This document shows, one piece after another, positions 24,751 to 34,050 of a DNA stretch of 64,000 bases. The notes below the pieces were generated by a model. The model was not told the DNA's origin, searched no databases, and saw only the letters and a list, made by a program, of their open reading frames with translations. A program made the translations under genes and the position numbers. The DNA is from Marinilongibacter aquaticus (lineage in GTDB: Bacteria; Bacteroidota; Bacteroidia; Cytophagales; Spirosomataceae). Every line of letters starts with the position of its first letter. The first letter of the stretch is position 1. Where the stretch lies: positions 744,001-808,000 of the forward strand of contig NZ_CP083757.1 in assembly GCF_020149935.1 (NCBI RefSeq), in the 5' to 3' direction.

Positions 24751-27223
24751 TTTCCGCCGAGAATTTGACTCCAAACTTTTTCACCCCTGGGTTGTCCAGA
24801 TAAGTGAGTCTGTGAATGGCCTCTACCCTGAAAAGTTTGAAAATATTGCTGATCCCGTAACCCATTTCTATATACGGTTTATAGGGATCTAAACCCTTCA
24901 CAGCCAAAGCCTGATCGGAGACCAATCCTGTATTGTTTATGCTTTTGTTCTGCTCGCTCAAAGAGCCAAAAAGAATTTTCCCCGTGGCGAAAGTGCGTAG
25001 TTTAAGTTTTTTAATCAGTGGAATCCGGTTGAATATCAAACCTTCCAAATCTTGATGAAAACGTCCCCAAAAGTATTGGTCGCTGGTAAATTCGTAATAG
25101 TTCATCAAATTGAATCCGCTGGTTATGATCAGCGGTGTTTGATTGCCCAAATGGTTTTTCAGAATGGGATACGGCACCGTACCAAAAATTTTCCCGGCCT
25201 CGAAACGATAATAGGTTTTCCCCAACGAACCCAAACTCAGGGTGTGCTTGTATCGGAGCATCACATGGGAATAAGTAAAATCGCTGCCCAAGACATTCGG
25301 TAACCCCAAAATGTATTTCAAAGTAACCGTGGGCGATCGCACCGTGCCCATATCGATTCGCTCATTGTCGTTGATCAAATTGATCTGATCTCTGGCCATT
25401 GTGATTTCACCAACCAGCTCAGATGTCCTGAAATACGATCTCGCTTCACCGGGCTCAGAATAATAGGAAAAAGAATAAAGCGGCGAGAAATCTCGGGTAC
25501 GGAAAGCCATTTTGGCCGTCAGTCCTTTACTCATTTCTCGTTCGGCTTCGATATTGATCTCATTCTCATAATATGGTCTGAGCAAGGTACCGAAGCGTAC
25601 GGCCGCCGAAAAAATTGAGCCGAGCCCCACATCTTCTTCTTTCAGACCCACCTGTTCCAAATCCTTTTTAAAACCTATTTTGGCCGTACTCCATGGCGAT
25701 TTCGAGAAAATCCGCATCACTTCTCCCCCACCTTTCCATTTCCCGTCCTTTGTACCGTAGGCCGTATAGCCTTTAAGTACCCAGCTTTTACTGAAATCGG
25801 TATTGGTGCGTAAACCCAAACGCATACGTGCTCCTTCTGTGTTGTTGATGGCTCCCGTGTGCACCAAAGGCCCGATATCCACACCGTGTACAAAAGGCAC
25901 ATAACCCGTAGTGGCAATATTGGTCAATGTAGTAATGCGTTGCACAGTGGGCAACTGCTTCATGCTGTCGATCATGGCATAAGCCTTGCGGTCGTCCATG
26001 CTCAAACTTTCGGGTCTTATTTTCCGCCAAAAATCATCTTCATTTTCTCGGTAATCGTCAGAAAGGATAATCGGATTGTTGAAGAATGCCGGTTCCTTGG
26101 GTTGATTCAAGCTTATGTTTTCGTTGTAACTGACAAACTTGAGCAAAAGTCCCGAAGAGTTTTTGGAAAGCTGATCCACGTCGATGACCACTCGGCTTTT
26201 GACCGGAAAATACACCGCACCCACTTGCTCTAAATCTTGTTGGATTTTGATGCGGTCGACAAAGTTGAGGTTCGCTTCCTTCCCAATGGTGGCATCGATC
26301 ATCACAAGAGCGTAATTGGCCTTGCTGATCCACATTACCCCAGAAAAAGCCAAATCCTGTTTGTTTTTCGGTTCGAACTCAATGCGGTAAACAAACTCCC
26401 CGCCAAGTGTCAGGCTATCGGCCAAATAATAATCGTAAACCAAACGCCAATCGTTGGCAATAGGCGAAGAGAAATTCTTGTTCAAGATATTCAGTCGACT
26501 TCCGTAGAAATTGTATTGCTGGAAAGTCGATCCAATGAGCTGCGAGGTCAAGCTGCCGTCGGTGGTCGCAATGCCCTTTACGTGTGTTTTCTTTATTACC
26601 TCTTTCGAGAGCGAAGGATTTGTACGGTAATAATAATGCGAGTAGGATTCCGAGATAAACATGGGAATCAGTTTCTCGCCCGAATCGTCCGTAAGCTCGC
26701 CAACCGTCTCGGCGGCTCCTTCTATTTTTCTGTAAATTTTACGCTCACCCAGTTTATCCGAAATCTTATTGGCATCGATTTCCACCTTGTTGTAGCTATC
26801 GTAATCGTAGGCTTCGAGCTGTTTGTAATCGTTCTGCTTGCGGTTATCGACCACTTTTCTCAGAATTCGCCAGGCCGGGTTTTCTCCCGCGTGCACCACC
26901 ACTTCATTCAACAAAACAGAAGAAGGGCTTAAAGAAACTTGGATTTCCTGACTTTGGGCATCGTGAGAAAGCGGAATTTTCATCGTTTCAAAACCCATGG
27001 AACTGATCAAAAGCGTATCGCCTTGGTTTGCGGGAAAAGCCAGAGCAAAAGCCCCTTCGAAATCGCTTAAAGTTCCGAAACTTGTACCCAAAAGACTTAC
27101 CGATGCATACGGAATAGGCTCATTGTTGCTTTTATCAGACACTTTCCCCGTCACCTGAATGTCCTGAGCAAAAGCCCCAACAGTGGCCAACAGCCAAAAT
27201 AAACTGAGGGTTATTCTTTTCAT
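24740..27223 (-). CDS. DUF5686 family outer-membrane protein with carboxypeptidase-like regulatory domain
   Basis: Starting at the ATG at 27223, the 827-residue protein has a signal peptide (KRITLSLFWLLATVGAFAQ), then an N-terminal beta-sandwich of the CarboxypepD_reg type (VTGKVSDKSNNEPIPYASVS, GTLSDFEGAFALAFP, SPSSVLLNEVVVHAG). The rest matches the DUF5686 family: AWRILRKVVDNRKQNDY, YDSYNKVEIDAN, and a long C-terminal beta-strand-rich part ending in FGVKFSAEITL, as expected for a barrel. These proteins are abundant in Bacteroidota outer membranes and have no known function. An in-frame start at 27298 would add 25 residues ahead of the signal and is rejected. It overlaps the DoxX-like gene tail-to-tail. 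Confidence 0.85.
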   Translation of the reverse strand: MKRITLSLFWLLATVGAFAQDIQVTGKVSDKSNNEPIPYASVSLLGTSFGTLSDFEGAFALAFPANQGDTLLISSMGFETMKIPLSHDAQSQEIQVSLSPSSVLLNEVVVHAGENPAWRILRKVVDNRKQNDYKQLEAYDYDSYNKVEIDANKISDKLGERKIYRKIEGAAETVGELTDDSGEKLIPMFISESYSHYYYRTNPSLSKEVIKKTHVKGIATTDGSLTSQLIGSTFQQYNFYGSRLNILNKNFSSPIANDWRLVYDYYLADSLTLGGEFVYRIEFEPKNKQDLAFSGVMWISKANYALVMIDATIGKEANLNFVDRIKIQQDLEQVGAVYFPVKSRVVIDVDQLSKNSSGLLLKFVSYNENISLNQPKEPAFFNNPIILSDDYRENEDDFWRKIRPESLSMDDRKAYAMIDSMKQLPTVQRITTLTNIATTGYVPFVHGVDIGPLVHTGAINNTEGARMRLGLRTNTDFSKSWVLKGYTAYGTKDGKWKGGGEVMRIFSKSPWSTAKIGFKKDLEQVGLKEEDVGLGSIFSAAVRFGTLLRPYYENEINIEAEREMSKGLTAKMAFRTRDFSPLYSFSYYSEPGEARSYFRTSELVGEITMARDQINLINDNERIDMGTVRSPTVTLKYILGLPNVLGSDFTYSHVMLRYKHTLSLGSLGKTYYRFEAGKIFGTVPYPILKNHLGNQTPLIITSGFNLMNYYEFTSDQYFWGRFHQDLEGLIFNRIPLIKKLKLRTFATGKILFGSLSEQNKSINNTGLVSDQALAVKGLDPYKPYIEMGYGISNIFKLFRVEAIHRLTYLDNPGVKKFGVKFSAEITL

Positions 27224-27471
27224 GCTTAATTCATACGGGGGAAACAACGCTTTTGCAGCCCAATTTTTGCTCTCATTCGAAAATAAATGAAATAACAATG
27301 TAAACTGATTTTCTTTTGGAATGGTTTGCCCATTTTGCTTTAAAATCCAAGAAAATATCGACTTTATTCAGCAATCCTTTTTCACATTTCCATGCCCTAT
27401 ACTTTTTCCGTGTTTTTGACAGAAAATGGTTTAGTTTTGAACATCCATTTTACGAATCCCAAATACCCGAC

Positions 27472-28344
27472 ATGTCGAAGAATTTCCTTTTCCTTTTCCT
27501 GCTCAGCGGTCTTTTGTTTTCCTGCCGCGTCGACAAAACAAATTCTGGCAAAAATGCACAAAGCCTAGTCCAACATTTTCATTATCCACAAAATGAAAAA
27601 CGCGTATCGATTCACCGTGGCGGCGGTTTTGAAAGCGATTGGCCCGAAAACTGCATCGAAGGTTTTGCCCATTATCAAAAAGCCATTCCCAATGCCCTGA
27701 TCGAATGCGATGTGCGTGTAAGCCAAGACGGGAAAATGCTTCTGTTGCATGATGGTTTTCTCGAACGTACCACAAGCATGGGCGGATTAGTGAAAAACAC
27801 CGATTTGGAAAAACTTCAGGAGGGCTTTCTTTTGGATAAATCGAAAAAACAAACGCCCTATCGTATTCCTTCACTGGATCAGGTTTTAGCCCAAATGCCC
27901 GCAAATGCCATTTACACGCTCGACGTGAAAAAAGAAACGCCATACGAATGGGTTTGCGAAGCCGTGAGAAAACACAAAAAGGAAAACCAATGCATTATCA
28001 TCACTTATTCGGCCGATCAAGCCAAGAAAGTATATGAAATTGCTCCGGAATTGATGATTTCGGTGACAGCCTACAATGAAGCCGATTACCAACGTTTACA
28101 CGAGCTGGGCATACCCGATCAAAACATGATTGCTTTTATTGGCACCCGAAAACCCAAAAAGGAATTCATCGATTTCATGCATGAAAAAGGAATTCTTTGT
28201 ATTTTGGGTACTTTGGGAAACCTCGACAAACAAGCCGCAAATCAAAACAATACGCTTTACAGTGAATTAGCCAATTTGGGCGTCGATATTTTTGCTACAG
28301 ACCGACCGCTGGATGTACAAAATGTGTTAAATCAAAACCCCTAA
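27472..28344 (+). CDS. Glycerophosphodiester phosphodiesterase family lipoprotein
   Basis: From the ATG at 27472 the 290-residue protein has a signal with lipobox LFSC (C18), then the GDPD core: IHRGGG with the catalytic histidine, WPENCIEGF with the glutamate, ECDVRVSQDGKMLLLHD with the metal-binding acid and second histidine, and YTLDVKKE. It hydrolyses glycerophosphodiesters or related phosphodiesters at the envelope. A longer reading from 27316 would put about 50 residues before the signal and is unlikely. It begins a tight run with the M20 gene 3 bp after its stop. Confidence 0.9.
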   Translation: MSKNFLFLFLLSGLLFSCRVDKTNSGKNAQSLVQHFHYPQNEKRVSIHRGGGFESDWPENCIEGFAHYQKAIPNALIECDVRVSQDGKMLLLHDGFLERTTSMGGLVKNTDLEKLQEGFLLDKSKKQTPYRIPSLDQVLAQMPANAIYTLDVKKETPYEWVCEAVRKHKKENQCIIITYSADQAKKVYEIAPELMISVTAYNEADYQRLHELGIPDQNMIAFIGTRKPKKEFIDFMHEKGILCILGTLGNLDKQAANQNNTLYSELANLGVDIFATDRPLDVQNVLNQNP

Positions 28345-28347
28345 ATT

Positions 28348-29643
28348 TTGAAAGTTTTATTTACTTTTTTCCTTCTTTTTAATGCAGCGTTTACCCTTTT
28401 GGGGCAAGAATCGCTGAAAAAACAAATGGCCGCAGAAGCCGAAGGGCTTGAAGATAAACTCATTGCATGGCGAAGAGATTTCCATACTCACCCCGAATTG
28501 AGCAATCAAGAATTCAGAACGGCTGAAATTGTTGCCAAACATTTGAAAAGTTTGGGTTTGGAAGTGCAAACGGGCGTCGCCGAAACAGGCGTAGTAGGCA
28601 TTTTAAAGGGTGGACTTCCCGGTCCTGTAATGGCCCTTCGGGCAGATATGGACGCATTGCCGGTAAGTGAACGTACCGATGTACCCTTTAAATCTGCGGT
28701 TACGACGACTTTCAATGAGCAGCAAACCGGAGTGATGCATGCCTGCGGTCACGATAGCCATATAGCCATTCTGATGGCCACGGCCGAAGTGCTGGCCAAG
28801 CACAAAACCGAATTGAAAGGTACGGTCAAATTCATTTTCCAACCCGCCGAAGAAGGCGTTTTCGGTTCGGGAAAAGCCTTTGGTGCAGACCTTATGGTAC
28901 AGGAAGGCGTATTGGAAAACCCAAAAGTGGAAGCCGTATTCGGTTTGCACATTAATTCGCAAACGCCTGCAGGAGCGATCAAATACAAACCGGGGCCTGA
29001 AATGGCGGCTGTAGACCAATTGTACATCGATGTGCTGGGCACACAAACCCACGGAGCCTATCCTTGGTCGGGCGTGGATCCCGTGACCACCGCTTCTCAA
29101 ATAGTGATGGGCTTGCAAACCATCGTCAGCCGAAATGTAAAGCTCATCGACAATCCGGCGGTGGTAAGCGTGGGAGCTATTCACGGGGGAATTCGCCACA
29201 ACATCATTCCCGAGAAGGTATCTTTGGTGGGTACGATTCGTACATTCAGCGAAGCACAACAACAATTGGTGCACAGGAGAATTCGGGAAATTGCAGAAAA
29301 TATCGCAAAAAGTGCCGGAGCAGAAGCCAAAGTGAAAATAGAACGCGGCTATCCCGTGACTTATAATGATCCCGAATTATCCGAAAAAATGAGACCGAGC
29401 TTGGAAGAGGCGGCGGGTTCTGAAAATGTGATCGGCAGCACTTTAGTGATGGGAGCCGAAGATTTCTCCTATTTCGCAAAAAAAGTACCCGGATTGTTCT
29501 TCTTTTTGGGCGGAATGGACCCACAGAAAAAGCCCGAAGAGGTGGCTCCACACCATACGCCCGATTTTTATTTGGACGAATCGGGATTTGTAGTGGGTGT
29601 TAAAGCATTTTGCAATTTAATTGTCGACTACGGCAATCAATAA
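28348..29643 (+). CDS. M20D amidohydrolase (hippurate/IAA-conjugate hydrolase type), exported, TTG start
   Basis: The 431-residue protein matches M20D amidohydrolases (RRDFHTHPELSNQEFRTAE, VMALRADMDALPV, MHACGHDSHIA, FQPAEEG, VFGLHIN, HGAYPW). The metal ligands are H/C/E residues in these motifs. A signal peptide (VLFTFFLLFNAAFTLLG) precedes it. The start is TTG at 28348; the next in-frame ATG (near residue 27) would cut off the signal. It likely removes acyl or aromatic groups from amino acids or peptides in the periplasm. The gene sits between the GDPD gene (3 bp gap) and tsaC (1 bp gap). Confidence 0.9.
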   Translation: MKVLFTFFLLFNAAFTLLGQESLKKQMAAEAEGLEDKLIAWRRDFHTHPELSNQEFRTAEIVAKHLKSLGLEVQTGVAETGVVGILKGGLPGPVMALRADMDALPVSERTDVPFKSAVTTTFNEQQTGVMHACGHDSHIAILMATAEVLAKHKTELKGTVKFIFQPAEEGVFGSGKAFGADLMVQEGVLENPKVEAVFGLHINSQTPAGAIKYKPGPEMAAVDQLYIDVLGTQTHGAYPWSGVDPVTTASQIVMGLQTIVSRNVKLIDNPAVVSVGAIHGGIRHNIIPEKVSLVGTIRTFSEAQQQLVHRRIREIAENIAKSAGAEAKVKIERGYPVTYNDPELSEKMRPSLEEAAGSENVIGSTLVMGAEDFSYFAKKVPGLFFFLGGMDPQKKPEEVAPHHTPDFYLDESGFVVGVKAFCNLIVDYGNQ

Positions 29644-29644
29644 A

Positions 29645-30274
29645 ATGGAAGCAGAGGTAATACGAATATACGAGAGCGAACCCGATCTGGACAAAATCGA
29701 GCAGGTGGTACGTGTCTTGAAAGACGGAGGCATTATCATATATCCTACCGATACGGTTTATGCCATGGGCTGCGACATTTACCAGAACAGGGCTGTGGAG
29801 AAGCTTTCGCAACTGAAAGGGATGAAAGTGAAGAAAAACAATTTCTCCATTGTTTGTGCCGATCTCAGCGACATTGCCGATTATGCCCGCGTGAGCGACA
29901 AAGCCTTTAAGGTCATGAAAAAAGCCTTTCCGGGGCCTTTTACCTTTATTCTGCCTGCAAGCAATAAATTACCCAAAATACTGCAATCCAACAGGAAAAG
30001 CATCGGAATTCGTGTGCCCGATCACCCGATTCCGAAAGCTTTGGTCCGACACTTGGGCAATCCCATTATCACCACATCTGTTAAAGACGACGTGGATGAT
30101 CTGCTGGAATATCCCAATGAAATTGACATCATTATCAATCAAAACATGAACAAAGCCGACATGATTATCGATGGCGGTTGGAGCGGAATAACTCCTTCAA
30201 CCGTGGTTTCGGCCTTGGACGATGAATTTGAGGTAGTCCGCGAGGGGCTTGGCGACTTTGATGAAATTTTGTAA
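29645..30274 (+). CDS. tsaC: L-threonylcarbamoyladenylate synthase, TsaC/YrdC type
   Basis: The 209-residue protein has the YrdC fold: IIIYPTDTVYAMGC, KLSQLKGMKVKKNNFSIVC and the PGPFTFILPAS segment, with RKSIGIRVPDHP and a TSVKDDVDDL site where ATP binds. It makes threonylcarbamoyl-AMP from threonine, bicarbonate and ATP, for the t6A37 modification of ANN-decoding tRNAs. Length matches TsaC, without the Sua5 C-terminal domain. A TTG start at 29621 would overlap the M20 gene and is not favoured; the ATG at 29645 follows its stop by 1 bp. Confidence 0.93.
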   Translation: MEAEVIRIYESEPDLDKIEQVVRVLKDGGIIIYPTDTVYAMGCDIYQNRAVEKLSQLKGMKVKKNNFSIVCADLSDIADYARVSDKAFKVMKKAFPGPFTFILPASNKLPKILQSNRKSIGIRVPDHPIPKALVRHLGNPIITTSVKDDVDDLLEYPNEIDIIINQNMNKADMIIDGGWSGITPSTVVSALDDEFEVVREGLGDFDEIL

Positions 30275-30307
30275 AAAGCTGCTGCATTCAAAAAAGCAAT
30301 TTGCCCA

Positions 30308-31186
30308 TTAATTGTGCGGGCGTTTGTGCTTCCACCGCTTGTGACTCCAAAGCCACAATTCTGGTTTTTCTTTGATTTGTTCTTCAAGCAATTGGGCATG
30401 TTTTTCGAGTATTGCCCCGTCCAGATCCTTCTGAGGTTCTTTCGTAATCCATTCAAATCCGATACTGTAGTATCCACGCTGGGGCCGCGTCATCCGAACA
30501 AAAATTACAGGCATACCGTACTTCTTTGGGATCTTTTCCGTACCCCAAAAAAAGGAAGTATCTTGATTCAAGAAAGTAGTCCAATACGATTGTTTTGGCG
30601 GTGCCGATTGGTCATTGGCCAAACCAACCACAAAATGCCTTTCCCGTTTTTGGCGTATGGCCCACATGGTCTCTCGGGTAGGAAAAAGGACTGTGCCGAA
30701 ACGACTTCTCGCTTTTAGAAAAAGCCGATCGAAATACGGATTGGCCAATACATGGTAGGGAGCCAAAACTTGCTGATAAATCAAAAGGTCAAAAGCTTGC
30801 ACAAGCCATTCGTAATTGCCGTAATGGCCCATGGTCAACACACCATCCAAATCCATGGCCTCAAGCTCTTCAAAAAGCCTTTTGGTTTCCTCCAAATGCA
30901 CACGCTTACGCAATTCCTTTTCAGAAATGGTAAAAGATTTAATCGATTCTACGAACAAATCGCACAAATAATGGTAAAAACGAACCTCGATTTCTATTCT
31001 TTCTTGTTCCGTTTTTTCGGGAAAGGCATTCTCCAAATTTTTACGGACTACAGCTTTACGGTAGGCCAAAAGCTTATAAAGTACGGGATAAATCAATACA
31101 TCAGAAACCGCATAAAGTACCGGAAAAGGCAGATACGATACAGCATAAATGAAAGGTAAAGACAAATAAAAGGCTACAGCTTTCAA
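30308..31186 (-). CDS. LpxL/HtrB-type lysophospholipid acyltransferase, TTG start
   Basis: The 292-residue protein has a hydrophobic N-terminus (VAFYLSLPFIYAVSYLPF), a basic RKAVVRKNLENAFPEK segment, and the catalytic H-x4-E motif H121-E126 in MGHYGNYEW. These are the features of Kdo2-lipid A lauroyl/myristoyl transferases of the LpxL family at the inner membrane. The start is TTG at 31186, two bases after the TAA of the upstream gene; the longer reading into that gene would place a long unrelated N-terminus first. In this phylum such proteins may also acylate other lipids, so the substrate is open. Confidence 0.88.
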   Translation of the reverse strand: MKAVAFYLSLPFIYAVSYLPFPVLYAVSDVLIYPVLYKLLAYRKAVVRKNLENAFPEKTEQERIEIEVRFYHYLCDLFVESIKSFTISEKELRKRVHLEETKRLFEELEAMDLDGVLTMGHYGNYEWLVQAFDLLIYQQVLAPYHVLANPYFDRLFLKARSRFGTVLFPTRETMWAIRQKRERHFVVGLANDQSAPPKQSYWTTFLNQDTSFFWGTEKIPKKYGMPVIFVRMTRPQRGYYSIGFEWITKEPQKDLDGAILEKHAQLLEEQIKEKPELWLWSHKRWKHKRPHN

Positions 31187-31187
31187 A

Positions 31188-31781
31188 TTAGTTTTTGGCG
31201 TTAATGTACTCGAAATAGTCCTCTTTGCTATCCAAATCGATTCGTCCTTCGGGAAAATCGATGGTATCAATCTCTTTTGCATGTTTCTTGAAAATTTGTC
31301 GGGCACCTTGGTCCCCTTCCAATTCAAGCAATTCGGTAAAAAGAGGTCTTTTTATAATCGCCGGCACGCCCTTCACCTCGCCGTATTGGCTGCACACAAT
31401 AAGTGAATCACTGGTTTGGGCCTTCTCCAAAAGCCTTCTGATCACATGCTCATCTACTTCGGGCATATCTACCGTACATATCAACACCGCATCCAAGGCT
31501 TTGGTAATCAAATAGCTGCCCACCATGCCCATTTTCAAAGAACTGGCCATGCCAGTTTGCCAATGCGGATTGTCTACGATATTGATAGGCAAATCGACCA
31601 ACATCGGGGCCACTGCCTGCTTGTGTGCTCCCAAAACTACCGTAACGGGAAAAACCGTATTGGCCAAAGCGGCGTCAATGGTTCGCAAAAGCATCGGTCT
31701 GCCGAAAAGATCGAGTGTTTGTTTGGGCAAGCCCATTCTTTTCGATTCGCCCGCCGCTAAAATTATGATTCCTACGTTCAT
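31188..31781 (-). CDS. MobA-like nucleotidyltransferase
   Basis: The 197-residue protein has the nucleotidyltransferase start IILAAGESKRMGLPKQTLDLFG, VTVVLGAHK, and ICTVDMPEVD with the metal-binding aspartate, followed by VPAIIKRPLF and GDQGARQIF. This matches the MobA-like / MocA cytidylyltransferase group (transfer of CMP or GMP to molybdopterin or similar). The real substrate is unknown since no other molybdenum-cofactor gene is in view. It is directly followed on the minus strand by the LpxL-like gene. Confidence 0.85.
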   Translation of the reverse strand: MNVGIIILAAGESKRMGLPKQTLDLFGRPMLLRTIDAALANTVFPVTVVLGAHKQAVAPMLVDLPINIVDNPHWQTGMASSLKMGMVGSYLITKALDAVLICTVDMPEVDEHVIRRLLEKAQTSDSLIVCSQYGEVKGVPAIIKRPLFTELLELEGDQGARQIFKKHAKEIDTIDFPEGRIDLDSKEDYFEYINAKN

Positions 31782-31878
31782 CTACTTATATTTACTGCAA
31801 AATTACGAGATTTTCACGGGCGTAAATAATGAATCCGAGAAATGACCGTTTGAATTACGTGCTTTAAAATTAGACAAC

Positions 31879-32892
31879 ATGAAACTCCTAAAGAACTTGC
31901 CCTTTGCAAAGGGCGTGCTTTTCCTCGTTCCATTTTTGTTTTTCGCCTGCAACAGCGGGAAAGATCCTGGGCCTTCCGGTAAAACCTTCGAAATCTACAT
32001 TGATTTCTGGAATACCTACGGTACGAACCCAAAAATTCGCTTCGATGAATTGAACACTTCAAGAGAAGTGAAAATCGATTTTTCGAAGACTTTTGAAGGC
32101 GTGGCAGAAGGCAATACTTTCACTAAAGTGCTGATCGATAACTTTAGAATTGTCGACAACAATGCCAACAATTACAACATCAAAGACATCACGGCATACG
32201 AACTTCGCGATGAAAAATGGAAAAAGGATGTGGAGTTTACCATGAGCTACAGCCAATCGGAAGATATTTCTGTGGTTTTGGTGCTCGATAGATCCGAATC
32301 TTTGGGCGAAGATTTCTCGACCATCAAGAGCTATGCCAATGATTTTATCGATAAGATATTCTCTGAACGCCAATCGGTAAAAATGGGGATTGTCGATTTC
32401 GCTGATGACGTAAAAGGTCATCCGCTTACTTCTGACAAAGAGGATTTGAAAGATTACGTGAACAGCCTTCAACAAGGGAAATTCACTACTTTATACAATG
32501 CCATGGATATGGGTATAGACATGCTGCAAGATTCGGGCTCGCAGAGTAAAGTACTCTTCGTATTTACCGATGGAACAGACAACAACTCTTCTCCAAACGT
32601 GGATTCTGACTACCTTTTGGGTAGATTGCAAAACACAAAAGACGGAATCAGTATCAGTAGTTTTGCTATTGGATTGGATGGCAACGGTGGTGTAGACAAG
32701 AATATCCTGACTAAGCTTTCGGGCAATGGCGGTACTTCCAGTTTTCCGAAAACGGTATCGGAAGCCAAGGGCGTTTTCGAGAAGTTTTCCAAAGTTATTT
32801 CCACCGTATACAGCTTGGAATACCTGAGAAACCAGCAGATTATTCCGAGGGAAAAACCAGCCAAACTGAAGTTTGAAATTACTGCGGAATAG
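31879..32892 (+). CDS. VWA-domain lipoprotein
   Basis: The 337-residue protein has a lipobox FFAC (C24). Its first 130 residues are beta-rich and unfamiliar. A von Willebrand A domain spans about 132-310, with a complete MIDAS motif DxSxS (D137, S139, S141 in VVLVLDRSES) and later FVFTDGTDNN for the metal-binding aspartate. It is predicted to bind a divalent metal and a protein partner on the cell surface or periplasmic face. Partner and role are unknown. The gene is alone, with a strong bidirectional terminator after it. Confidence 0.85.
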   Translation: MKLLKNLPFAKGVLFLVPFLFFACNSGKDPGPSGKTFEIYIDFWNTYGTNPKIRFDELNTSREVKIDFSKTFEGVAEGNTFTKVLIDNFRIVDNNANNYNIKDITAYELRDEKWKKDVEFTMSYSQSEDISVVLVLDRSESLGEDFSTIKSYANDFIDKIFSERQSVKMGIVDFADDVKGHPLTSDKEDLKDYVNSLQQGKFTTLYNAMDMGIDMLQDSGSQSKVLFVFTDGTDNNSSPNVDSDYLLGRLQNTKDGISISSFAIGLDGNGGVDKNILTKLSGNGGTSSFPKTVSEAKGVFEKFSKVISTVYSLEYLRNQQIIPREKPAKLKFEITAE

Positions 32893-32907
32893 AAAAAATA
32901 ATCTTAC

Positions 32908-32945
32908 AAAAAAAAGGCCGGCGATTTCATCGCCGGCCTTTTTTT
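32908..32945. terminator. Strong bidirectional terminator after the VWA gene
   Basis: An eleven-base perfect stem AGGCCGGCGAT / ATCGCCGGCCT with a TTC loop is flanked by a run of A on the left and seven T on the right, serving both convergent genes. Confidence 0.92.
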
Positions 32946-33363
32946 AATCTTCTTCTATAAACTCCAAATAAGCATAGGGAGAATTGAGATTTTCCACCAT
33001 AATGCGGTAGGTATATTTACCCTGTTTCAAAGGTGTTTCGCCCACATAATCCAAAGGCTGTATAGTGAAAGCCTTTCCATTGATTTTAAAAGAAACAAAA
33101 GCATAACGATACGCCGAATTGAATTGCCTGTAGAACGAATGCTGGCCATTTTTTACCGTGCCGTAGTCGTTCTCCCCTCCACCGGTATCCACATACATAT
33201 TCTCCATACTGTATTTCGAGTCATTCCAGATACGTATACTGATATCACCCGACCCATTAGAGCCATCCGCATCCAACATCCCATTGGGTCCAAGATCAGC
33301 CTTATCTCCCTTGGAGCAGGCACAGACCACTAACATCACAATCCCTAAAAGCGTAAATTTCAT
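32944..33363 (-). CDS. Small uncharacterised lipoprotein
   Basis: The 139-residue protein has a hydrophobic signal with a VCAC lipobox (cysteine at 16). The mature part opens with a Gly/Asp/Asn-rich linker (LGPNGMLDADGSNGSG) and then a beta-rich domain with ISIRIWNDSKYSMENMYVDT and GKYTYRIMVENL, perhaps an immunoglobulin-like fold. I recognise no family. It is convergent with the VWA lipoprotein gene. The minus-strand gene starts at 33363, and the palindromes of the YeeE promoter lie only 66 bp away on the other side. Confidence 0.65.
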   Translation of the reverse strand: MKFTLLGIVMLVVCACSKGDKADLGPNGMLDADGSNGSGDISIRIWNDSKYSMENMYVDTGGGENDYGTVKNGQHSFYRQFNSAYRYAFVSFKINGKAFTIQPLDYVGETPLKQGKYTYRIMVENLNSPYAYLEFIEED

Positions 33364-33428
33364 GTCGCAAAATTATATAAGTATGATTATCTATCCATAT
33401 AAATAGTTGCCGACAGACTTTAAAATTG

Positions 33429-33475
33429 AACTAAATCTTAGTTAACGGAGTTAGTCTACCAAATCTATAGACTAA
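33429..33475. promoter_or_regulatory. Two palindromes ahead of the YeeE pair, likely operator
   Basis: AACTAA-ATC-TTAGTT (33429-33443) is a perfect 6+6 inverted repeat. TTAGTCTA (33451-33458) and TAGACTAA (33468-33475) form a perfect 8+8 inverted repeat with a 9 bp spacer. All four arms share the half-site TTAGT. The group ends 6 bp before the ATG at 33482, so a bound protein would cover the start region of transcription. Confidence 0.6.
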
Positions 33476-33481
33476 AATATT

Positions 33482-34048
33482 ATGTGGGAATTGATTTTGA
33501 AACCGTGGCCCTGGTATGTGGCGGGGCCTTTGATAGGCTTGATGGTTCCACTGCTGTTGCTATTGGGAAACAAGCCTTTTGGCATTTCCAGCAGTATGCG
33601 ACATATATGTGCGGCCGTGATGCCCGCTAAAATCCCATTTTTTCAATACGATTGGCGGAAAGAATTCTGGCTTTTGATTTTTGTCGGAGGTGTCATTCTC
33701 GGGGCCTTTGTAGCTACCCAGTACCTTAGCGACCATACTACTGCCCATCTGAATCCCCAAACAATTACAGACCTGAAAGCTTTAGGGGTGAATCAATTCG
33801 ACGGCATGCTGCCCGCCAACATTTTCAATTTCTCTAGCCTTCTTTCTTTAAAGGGTCTTGTTTTTATCGTTTTGGGCGGATTTTTAGTGGGCTTCGGTAC
33901 ACGTTACGCAGGTGGCTGTACTTCGGGACACTCCATTATGGGTTTATCCAATTTACAATGGCCTTCGCTGATTGCCACAATTTGCTTTATGCTCGGTGGT
34001 TTTCTCATGGTACACATCGGCTATCCTTTGATCTTTAAATTGTTTTAA
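33482..34048 (+). CDS. YeeE/YedE family sulfur transporter, N-terminal half
   Basis: The 188-residue membrane protein carries the YeeE signature [13 protein letters not shown] near residue 142-154, with the conserved cysteine in the pore. Together with the next gene it makes a two-part YeeE/YedE transporter. Family members import thiosulfate (TsuA) or are linked to sulfide and persulfide handling. The two genes lie 2 bp apart. Regulation is suggested by the inverted repeats directly upstream. cysD and cysN are far off in the window, so co-regulation is not shown. Confidence 0.9.
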   Translation: MWELILKPWPWYVAGPLIGLMVPLLLLLGNKPFGISSSMRHICAAVMPAKIPFFQYDWRKEFWLLIFVGGVILGAFVATQYLSDHTTAHLNPQTITDLKALGVNQFDGMLPANIFNFSSLLSLKGLVFIVLGGFLVGFGTRYAGGCTSGHSIMGLSNLQWPSLIATICFMLGGFLMVHIGYPLIFKLF

Positions 34049-34050
34049 TC

